Part shown: one piece after another, positions 58,184 through 64,000 of the stretch
Layout: each line of letters opens with the position of its first letter
How positions within the stretch are numbered: the stretch's first letter is position 1
Assembly: GCA_017524545.1 (NCBI GenBank)
Contig: JAFXVN010000013.1
Coordinates: 1-64,000, forward strand
Direction of reading: 5' to 3'
DNA from: Bacteroidaceae bacterium
Lineage (GTDB): Bacteria > Bacteroidota > Bacteroidia > Bacteroidales > Bacteroidaceae
DNA: 64,000 nt
The notes under the pieces: model-generated
The model's input: only the letters and a program-made list of their open reading frames with translations
Database searches by the model: none
What the model was told of the DNA's origin: nothing
Made by a program: the position numbers and the translations under genes

Positions 58184-60586
58184 ATGAAAAAAAACATCTG
58201 CTACACATTATTTATTATTAGTCTCTGCCCCACCCTGCTCCATGCCGAGACCTCCGACACGCTCCGCATCCGCGAAATGGACGAAGTGGTGGTGGTCAGC
58301 ACTCCCAAAGAACATACCACACTCCGCCAGCAGCCGTTGTCCTCCTCATCGCTTGACTATGAAGCCATGACAAGTTTGGGAATACGCGACATCCGCGAAT
58401 TGTCTCGTTACATTCCCTCCTTCGTTATGCCAGACTATGGCTCACGATATACATCTGCAACATATATTCGAGGAATCGGATCGCGTACCAACGAACCAGC
58501 CATCGGGATGTACGTTGATGGAGTACCCCTGCTCAGCAGATGTCTTTTCAACTCCCATCTGTACGAAGCGGAGCGCATAGATGTCCTGCGTGGACCGCAA
58601 GGCACACTCTATGGCATGAACACCGAAGGCGGACTCGTGCGCATCTATTCCAAAGACCCTTTCCAGCACCAGGGGACCAACATCAACCTGAGCTTAGGCT
58701 CCCACATGTACCGCAATGCAGAAGCAGCCCACTATCATAAGGTAAATGAAAAATTTGCTTTCTCCATAGCAGGTTTCTATGGAGGACAGAATGGCTTCTT
58801 CTGGAACGAGACGACAGGCAATCGTGCTGACAAGTTCGACGAGGCAGGAGGCAAGCTACGCCTGCTCTGGAAGCCAAACAAGCGCTTCTCCTTCGACTTC
58901 ATGGCCGACTACCAGTGGGTCAAGCAGAATGCCTTCCCGTACGGACTGATGGACATCAACACAGGAAATGTCGCAAACGTGGCAACGACCATCGACGGCA
59001 AGTATCGCCGTTCGATGCTCAACACTGGGCTGAAGCTGAAGTATGAAGCAAATGCCTTTGAATTGTTCAGTACCACCTCATACCAGCACCTGAACGACTA
59101 TATGCTGATGGACATCGACTACATCTCCAAGCCCAACATGCGCATGAAGGAAAACCAGCTCCAGAACGGTCTGCTCGAAGAGGTTGTGTTCAAGGGAAAG
59201 ACCACCGGCATCTGGCACTGGACAGCAGGCCTCTACGGCTCCTACCTATGGAACAAGGTGGACGCACCTGTCTATTTCGACCCAGGCTTCAGCAAGACGG
59301 TGACCGATGCCGCATGGCTGGCTCAGAAGGGAGCCATGTCCCTTTCCGGCATGATACTCACCGACGACAGCCACATGACGCTCAACATGAGCCCCATAGT
59401 CCCCGGACTGTTCCACACACCACAGTACAATTTGGCCCTGTTCCACGAATCGAGCATCGACATCACAAAACATCTGACGGCAACCCTCGGACTGCGCTAC
59501 GACTATAACCATGTGAAGCTGGACTATGAGACCTCTGGCTATATGGATGTGGATTTGCTGATGAAGATGAGGCGCGGACCAGCTGTGATTCCTATGGCCA
59601 ACTACAGCATACGCATCAGCGACGCACTGGCCCACACCTACAGCAACGACTTCAACCAACTGCTGCCCAAGGTGGCTCTCACATATAGCTTCGGCGACGG
59701 CAGCAACATCTATGCCACATGGAGCAAGGGCTACCGCACCGGAGGCTACAACATACAGATGTTCTCGGACGTGATTTCGGACGAAATAGAAGCCAACGAA
59801 AAGGCACAAAGCGACGTGGACATCCAACACGACGAAGCAGCATATACCGACATCGAAAAGACTATCTCGTACAAGCCCGAAACATCATGGAACTATGAGC
59901 TCGGTACCCACCTGAATCTGCTGCCCAACCTAAAGATAGACCTCTCGGCCTTCTACACCCAAGTGCGCGACCTGCAGCTCACCGTCATGGCAGGCGACAC
60001 TTCATACGGACGCATGATGAAAAACGCGGGAAAGTCCAGCAACTGCGGCGTTGAAATTAATGTAAACGGTTCGGCCTTTGACAATCATCTCACATATAAT
60101 GTCAACTATGGTTTTACTCATGCTGTTTTCCACGACTATACAGACTTGCTGGAAGTAAAGGTTGGCGGACAGGAGGTAGAAGTGGATGGGCAAAAAGTCA
60201 TGGTGCGCCAGAAGACCGAGAAGCAGCTCGTGGACTACAGCAATAACTATGTTCCATACATCCCAATGCACACCCTCGGCATGATGGCCGACTACCGTCT
60301 TGACTTCAAAAACTCGTTACTACGCAGTCTTACGTTTGGCGCAAACCTCCATGCCCAAGGCAAGACATACTGGGATGAGGCAAACAGAGCCTCGCAAAAG
60401 TTCTATGCACTCTTAGGGCTTCACGCCTTGGCTGACCTTGGCAAAGCATCGGTAAACCTTTGGGCACGCAACGTCACGAACACCAAATACACCATCTTCG
60501 GACTGGAGAACGTGAAGGGTGGCAACTACATCGGCCAGCGCGGCACCCCCATCCAGTTCGGCCTCGACGTAAGGTTGAAACTGTAA
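58184..60586 (+). CDS. TonB-dependent outer-membrane receptor
   Basis: 800 residues with a signal peptide (LLHAE). TonB-box-like DEVVVVST, a plug domain (ELSRYIPSFVMPDYG, SATYIRGIGSRTNEPAIGMYVDGVPLLS, RIDVLRGPQGTLYGMNTEGG; each shown in part) and a 22-strand-type barrel ending in RGTPIQFGLDVRLKL. It lacks the N-terminal carboxypeptidase-like domain of SusC and no SusD follows, so it is of the siderophore/vitamin type rather than a glycan porin. Substrate unknown. Expression is probably controlled by the regulator upstream. Confidence 0.93.
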   Translation: MKKNICYTLFIISLCPTLLHAETSDTLRIREMDEVVVVSTPKEHTTLRQQPLSSSSLDYEAMTSLGIRDIRELSRYIPSFVMPDYGSRYTSATYIRGIGSRTNEPAIGMYVDGVPLLSRCLFNSHLYEAERIDVLRGPQGTLYGMNTEGGLVRIYSKDPFQHQGTNINLSLGSHMYRNAEAAHYHKVNEKFAFSIAGFYGGQNGFFWNETTGNRADKFDEAGGKLRLLWKPNKRFSFDFMADYQWVKQNAFPYGLMDINTGNVANVATTIDGKYRRSMLNTGLKLKYEANAFELFSTTSYQHLNDYMLMDIDYISKPNMRMKENQLQNGLLEEVVFKGKTTGIWHWTAGLYGSYLWNKVDAPVYFDPGFSKTVTDAAWLAQKGAMSLSGMILTDDSHMTLNMSPIVPGLFHTPQYNLALFHESSIDITKHLTATLGLRYDYNHVKLDYETSGYMDVDLLMKMRRGPAVIPMANYSIRISDALAHTYSNDFNQLLPKVALTYSFGDGSNIYATWSKGYRTGGYNIQMFSDVISDEIEANEKAQSDVDIQHDEAAYTDIEKTISYKPETSWNYELGTHLNLLPNLKIDLSAFYTQVRDLQLTVMAGDTSYGRMMKNAGKSSNCGVEINVNGSAFDNHLTYNVNYGFTHAVFHDYTDLLEVKVGGQEVEVDGQKVMVRQKTEKQLVDYSNNYVPYIPMHTLGMMADYRLDFKNSLLRSLTFGANLHAQGKTYWDEANRASQKFYALLGLHALADLGKASVNLWARNVTNTKYTIFGLENVKGGNYIGQRGTPIQFGLDVRLKL

Positions 60587-60597
60587 AAGATTTAGGA

Positions 60598-61545
60598 TTA
60601 GGGATTAAGGATTACCGTGTCCTCCCACTTCGTGTCCCAATAAAGGCTGATGCCTGCATTATGTTCTTCCACATCGACTGACGATGCTTCGAAGAACTTG
60701 CCCTGCCAAACTGTCAAGACATTGATGCGGAGAGGAACATTATTGAAATGCTTCTCGTAAAGCACATTATCGTTCTGTCCGAGAGCCTGGACTGTATAGG
60801 TGCTGGTGGTCTGTTCCCCGCTTGGCAGGAAGAGATAGGCCGTGAATGAACTTGCCTTGCCAACATATTGCTCAAGGACAGTGACATCCGAAGTTCTGCC
60901 TGTGCTCTGAGGCGTGAAGCCTGTCGTCGCATCCAACACTGTGCCACCAGCCGTACTGCAGAAACGCATCTTCTTGACTTCGGCAGGGATGACATCCGTG
61001 GTTTCAATACGGAAGGCCGTCACCGCATGATTGAGCGTAATCTTCTGCTCAAGGCTCGTATTCTTGTCGAACGTGAATTCGTCGCAGTAGAAGAATGTAT
61101 TGGGCACATAATCGTCTTCCCATGTAATATGGGTAGCAGAAGCGATATTGCACTTGCGCTCACCATTATAGCCAAGGAACAGTACACGGTAACGTCCGTA
61201 TGGCAATGTCAAAGAAAACTTCGGATAGGCATCCCATTTATCTTCTGTTGTATAGTCTGACTGGTTATGCTGTATTGGCGTACATGCTTGCTCGCCAGTC
61301 ACGGCATCGAAAACCGCAATGAGCAGATGCGCCAGCGTGGAAGGATGGTCGGAAGGCACAGCCCTTGTGACCGACGAACCAGAGAGGTCGTCGAAGCTAA
61401 TCTGCCTGTAGTTGCTAACAGAAAACGTAACCGTGCATTGCCCCTCTGGGACAGAAACATCCTCCTCCTGCTCAGACTGACAGGAGACAAGCAGCGACAG
61501 AAGGCAAGGGACGAGGAGCAGGAACAGACCTCTAAGACGATTCAT
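60598..61545 (-). CDS. FimB/Mfa2-type fimbrial anchor lipoprotein
   Basis: 315 residues from ATG 61545 (ATG 61554 is also in frame). Lipobox LLSLLVSC with lipidated Cys. The fimbrillin-anchor pattern is seen in CTVTFSVSNYRQISFDD, then LAHLLIAVFDAVTGE, then KFSLTLPYGRYRVLFLGYNG and FYCDEFTFD. Such lipoproteins anchor or cap Bacteroidetes type V fimbriae. No fimbrillin gene lies alongside. Ends against the TonB receptor gene, 11 bases apart. Confidence 0.85.
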   Translation of the reverse strand: MNRLRGLFLLLVPCLLSLLVSCQSEQEEDVSVPEGQCTVTFSVSNYRQISFDDLSGSSVTRAVPSDHPSTLAHLLIAVFDAVTGEQACTPIQHNQSDYTTEDKWDAYPKFSLTLPYGRYRVLFLGYNGERKCNIASATHITWEDDYVPNTFFYCDEFTFDKNTSLEQKITLNHAVTAFRIETTDVIPAEVKKMRFCSTAGGTVLDATTGFTPQSTGRTSDVTVLEQYVGKASSFTAYLFLPSGEQTTSTYTVQALGQNDNVLYEKHFNNVPLRINVLTVWQGKFFEASSVDVEEHNAGISLYWDTKWEDTVILNP

Positions 61546-61575
61546 ATATGGCATTTTGCATTACTTCTTGTCCTG

Positions 61576-61605
61576 CAAAGATACAGCTTTTTGCTAAAAT
61601 TCAAA
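61576..61605 (-). promoter_or_regulatory. Promoter for the FimB-like gene
   Basis: The minus strand has TATCTTTG (61576-61583) and TTTG (61602-61605) with 18 bases between. The leader is about 25 bases. Confidence 0.6.
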
Positions 61606-61608
61606 GGA

Positions 61609-61679
61609 AAAACATGCAGAAAAGTTGCCGTTATCTAAGTCAAGATATAAAAACAAGGCAAAACATGCAGAAATGTTGC
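61609..61679. repeat. Direct repeat pair upstream of the FimB-like promoter
   Basis: AAAACATGCAGAAAnGTTGC occurs at 61609-61628 and 61660-61679 (19 of 20 identical, 51 bases apart, about five helical turns). It lies directly upstream of the -33 element, so it may bind an activator. Confidence 0.6.
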
Positions 61680-61705
61680 TTAAATATAGGGGCAAAACAA
61701 AGAAT

Positions 61706-61728
61706 GAACCCGGCACGATGCCGAGTTC
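61706..61728 (-). terminator. Terminator of the GNAT gene
   Basis: On the minus strand GAACTCGGCA-TCG-TGCCGGGTTC forms a 10-bp stem with one A-C mismatch, followed by a T-rich tract (TTCTTTGTTTT). It starts at the GNAT stop codon. Confidence 0.65.
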
Positions 61729-62239
61729 AAACAACCAACTGAAACACCACTACCGACTGCCACCCTTCGGGACCTTTCAACCAATCCTGCAAGGTGGCAG
61801 ACTGTTTGTAGCCGCAATGACGGAAGAGGGCTATGGATGCGGCATTGTCTTCTGGCACAAGGGCATAGAGCTGGTGGATGCCCAGATGGGCGGAGACATA
61901 ACCAGCCAGCAGACGAAGGGCTTCCGCAGCCAAGCCTTGACGCTGCTGCTCGGGCACCACGACAATCCCCACTTCGGCGCGATGGTGCAGAGGACTATAG
62001 TTCTGCAAATCGACAAAGCCAACGCTCACACCATCGGCCTTCTCAATGACGAGCCGTAGCTGACGGTCGTGGAAGATGTCGCTGCAGCTTTCGGCGATGT
62101 ACTGTTTGAGAGCATAGTGCGAGAAAGGCACAGAAGCCTGCCCGCAAGGCCAAAGCTCGGTATCGTTTTCAATGAGATACATCAGGTCGAGATCCTCTGG
62201 CTCGACAGCTCTCAGCTTTATCTTTTGGCTTTTTAACAC
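61727..62239 (-). CDS. GNAT-family N-acetyltransferase (RimJ/RimL-like)
   Basis: 170 residues. KIKLRAVEPEDLDLMYLIEN, then VGFVDLQNYSPLHHRAEVGI, the acetyl-CoA loop VVPEQQRQGLAAEALRLL and YALVPEDNAASIALFRHCGY make a complete GNAT fold of the type acting on protein or small-molecule amines. Acceptor unknown. Followed by its own terminator. Confidence 0.88.
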   Translation of the reverse strand: MLKSQKIKLRAVEPEDLDLMYLIENDTELWPCGQASVPFSHYALKQYIAESCSDIFHDRQLRLVIEKADGVSVGFVDLQNYSPLHHRAEVGIVVVPEQQRQGLAAEALRLLAGYVSAHLGIHQLYALVPEDNAASIALFRHCGYKQSATLQDWLKGPEGWQSVVVFQLVV

Positions 62240-62259
62240 AATTGCATTTTTGATTTAAT

Positions 62260-62490
62260 TCACTCTCCCTTTTTCCATTTCAAGGTGAACAGGAATGCGA
62301 CGGCGAGGATGCCGAGGCCATAGAGCTGCGACGTGTTGTCGTACTTGAAATAGAGCACCAGCACGAAGATGGCAGCAAAGGCAAGTGCCGCCATACGCAA
62401 GTATGCATTCACCTTCCTATAGCGGATGGCAAAGAAGGCTGCAAGCAGAATGCAGGCGGAACAAAGGAGGGTCAAAGTGTAAATGAGCAT
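62260..62490 (-). CDS. Small membrane protein (76 aa)
   Basis: Three hydrophobic segments: LIYTLTLLCSACILLAAFFA, RMAALAFAAIFVLVLYF and LYGLGILAVAFLFTLKW, with short charged loops (RYRKVNAYLR; KYDNTSQ). No family recognised. It lies between recR and the GNAT gene on the same strand and its composition agrees with a true membrane protein. Confidence 0.7.
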   Translation of the reverse strand: MLIYTLTLLCSACILLAAFFAIRYRKVNAYLRMAALAFAAIFVLVLYFKYDNTSQLYGLGILAVAFLFTLKWKKGE

Positions 62491-62545
62491 GGGGGTTAGT
62501 TATTTCGGGATTTCGTTATATCGGGATTTCGACATCGTTCTGTGG

Positions 62546-63160
62546 CTACTTTCCAAAGGGGACTCTTCCTGCGAGGGCGCGGCCCAGTGTTACTTCGTCG
62601 GTATATTGCAGTTCGTCGTTTTGTGCGATGCCTCGGGCAATGACTGTCACCTTGACATCCATGTCTTCGAGCTTGCGATAGATGTAGAAATTGGTGGTGT
62701 CGCCCTCCATCGTGGGACTGAGGGCAAGGATGACCTCCTCCACCCCACCCCGACGGACGCGCTCCACAAGGCTCTCTATCTGCAAGTCGCCCGGGCCGAT
62801 GCCATCAATGGGGCTAATGACTCCGCCAAGGACATGATACAGCCCACGGTACTGCATGGTATTCTCAATAGCCATCACGTCCTGCACGTTCTCCACCACA
62901 CAGACGATATGGCTGTCGCGCGACGGATTGCTGCATATCTCGCAACGCTCGTCGTCGCAGATATTGTAGCAGACCTGGCAGTAGTGCACCCCCCGACGCA
63001 TGTTGACAAGGCTCTCTGCCAACGCCTCAACCCTGCCCTCATCCTGCCGAAGCAGATGCAGGGCAAGCCTCAGAGCCGTCTTGCTGCCAATGCCCGGCAA
63101 GCGGTTTATCTCTGCAATGGCTTTCTCAAGTAACTGGGAACTATATCTGTTGGTGTACAC
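62546..63160 (-). CDS. recR: Recombination protein RecR
   Basis: 204 residues from GTG 63160, matching the usual RecR length. An open frame runs further upstream, but that part overlaps hisB and is rejected. Helix-hairpin-helix [20 protein letters not shown], zinc finger [16 protein letters not shown] and the Toprim core [14 protein letters not shown] then [12 protein letters not shown]. With RecO it loads RecA in gap repair. Eleven bases after hisB. Confidence 0.94.
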   Translation of the reverse strand: MYTNRYSSQLLEKAIAEINRLPGIGSKTALRLALHLLRQDEGRVEALAESLVNMRRGVHYCQVCYNICDDERCEICSNPSRDSHIVCVVENVQDVMAIENTMQYRGLYHVLGGVISPIDGIGPGDLQIESLVERVRRGGVEEVILALSPTMEGDTTNFYIYRKLEDMDVKVTVIARGIAQNDELQYTDEVTLGRALAGRVPFGK

Positions 63161-63171
63161 TATATTAGTAG

Positions 63172-64000
63172 TTAGAGGACTCCTTTGCTTGAGGGCAGTT
63201 GGAAATGGGTGATGTCGCGACGGACAGCCATTCTGAGGCTTCGGGCGAAGGCTTTGAAGATGCCCTCTATCTTGTGATGCTCGTTCTGCCCTTCGGCCTT
63301 GATGTTGAGGTTCATGGCAGCACTGTCGGACAGGCTCTTGAAGAAGTGCAGGAACATCTCTGTGGGCATCTCGCCCACCTTCTCGCGATGAAACTCGGCA
63401 TCCCATACGAGCCAGGGACGGCCCCCGAAGTCGAGTGCCACTTGGCACAGGCAGTCGTCCATTGGCAGGCAATAGCCATAGCGCTCTATGCCGCGCTTGT
63501 CGCCAAGAGCCTTGCGCAGGCACTCGCCAAGAGCAAGGGCAACGTCCTCGATGGTGTGGTGCTCATCGACATGCAAGTCTCCATTGCAGCGGATGTAAAG
63601 GTCTGTCATGCCATGCTTGGCAATCTGCTCCAGCATGTGGTCGAAGAATCCAAGCCCCGTCTGTATGTCGCTTTTGCCATTGCCGTCCAAACAGACACGC
63701 ACCTCAATGTCTGTCTCCTTCGTGGTGCGGCGTACACTTGCCGTGCGTTCCCCGGCAAAGAGCAGTTCCGTTATCTTCTCCCAATCCATGTCAGCTCCAA
63801 GGATAAGGCTGCGGCAGCCAAGGTTCTCTGCAAGCTTTGCATCCGTCTGTCGGTCGCCGATGACCCAGCTTCCGGCCAAGTCGTAATCGCCTGTCATATA
63901 GTCGGTAAGCATAGCCGTTCCTGGTTTGCGTGTCGGCAGGTTGTCTTCGGGGAAACTGCGGTCGATGTGGATAGCATCGAAGGTGATGCCTTCGCCCTTC
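63172..64000 (-). CDS. hisB: Bifunctional histidinol-phosphatase/IGP dehydratase, 5' end cut by the window
   Basis: The frame is open to the window edge at 64000. The visible N-terminal HAD phosphatase part has [20 protein letters not shown] and [17 protein letters not shown]. The C-terminal imidazoleglycerol-phosphate dehydratase part has [47 protein letters not shown] and [20 protein letters not shown] with the manganese-binding His clusters. It catalyses two steps of histidine synthesis. Confidence 0.95.
   Translation of the reverse strand, partial: KGEGITFDAIHIDRSFPEDNLPTRKPGTAMLTDYMTGDYDLAGSWVIGDRQTDAKLAENLGCRSLILGADMDWEKITELLFAGERTASVRRTTKETDIEVRVCLDGNGKSDIQTGLGFFDHMLEQIAKHGMTDLYIRCNGDLHVDEHHTIEDVALALGECLRKALGDKRGIERYGYCLPMDDCLCQVALDFGGRPWLVWDAEFHREKVGEMPTEMFLHFFKSLSDSAAMNLNIKAEGQNEHHKIEGIFKAFARSLRMAVRRDITHFQLPSSKGVL

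Noticed and set aside
62546..63523. A 325-codon version of recR with a long N-terminal extension
   Set aside because: The extra 121 residues are low-complexity sequence that overlaps hisB. RecR proteins start at the [14 protein letters not shown] region, for which GTG 63160 is available.

Overview
The window reads as chromosomal DNA of a Bacteroidota bacterium, most likely a Prevotella-like member of the Prevotellaceae. The evidence is Bacteroidetes-type promoters (TAnnTTTG at -7, in the best cases with TTTG about 20 bases upstream), almost no strong Shine-Dalgarno sequences, secreted proteins ending in a YDLSGRR...GIYI..GKK tail, a FimB/Mfa2-type fimbrial anchor lipoprotein, GH97 and GH20 glycosidases, a TonB-dependent receptor and a stand-alone diadenylate cyclase next to folP. 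I saw no phage, insertion sequence, plasmid function or CRISPR array.

Layout. 1-300: three tRNAs (one cut by the edge) and a terminator. 0.3-6.2 kb: two paralogous secreted Omp28-like proteins and a GH97 glycosidase. 6.5-11.1 kb: folC carrying an in-frame palindromic repeat, a BatD/VWA-like protein with a small partner, and rarA. 11.3-13.3 kb: a secreted GH13 amylase. 13.5-24.9 kb: one promoter-to-terminator unit built around a 1045-residue tubulin/FtsZ-like GTPase, with a three-TM protein, a zinc-ribbon/TM/Ig/MORN protein, five secreted proteins of unknown function and a trypsin-like lipoprotein protease. 25-36 kb: tRNA-Gly, rubrerythrin, then an operon of an OmpA-like protein, an iron/cobalamin-type ABC importer interleaved with a GH20 hexosaminidase, and a very large protein joining a GH123-like (DUF4091) and a sialidase domain. 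36-43.5 kb: murF, folP, cdaA, pta, ackA (with a four-helix-bundle gene between inverted repeats wedged between pta and ackA), greA and a drug/metabolite transporter.

43.5-53.2 kb (minus strand): a signalling cluster. Transcription runs from a patatin/beta-barrel protein and an NMT1-type binding protein into a sensor with both PP2C phosphatase and RsbW-like kinase domains, then a STAS protein, a (p)ppGpp synthetase, a separate (p)ppGpp hydrolase and an SLC13 transporter. The STAS stop codon overlaps the synthetase start codon. This suggests partner switching wired to alarmone metabolism. 53-56.8 kb: folD, ffh, a YqiA-like esterase and a small winged-helix protein. 57-60.6 kb: lipoprotein, an OmpR-type winged helix fused to a degenerate histidine-kinase ATPase domain, and a TonB-dependent receptor whose promoter carries two perfect tandem 11-bp repeats. 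60.6-64 kb: FimB-like lipoprotein, GNAT acetyltransferase, small membrane protein, recR and hisB (cut by the edge).

The two strongest candidates for an undescribed system are the tubulin-like envelope operon (13.5-24.9 kb) and the partner-switch/alarmone operon (43.5-49.8 kb). Smaller but unusual signals are the mobile-looking cassette between pta and ackA and the palindromic repeat read as protein inside folC.
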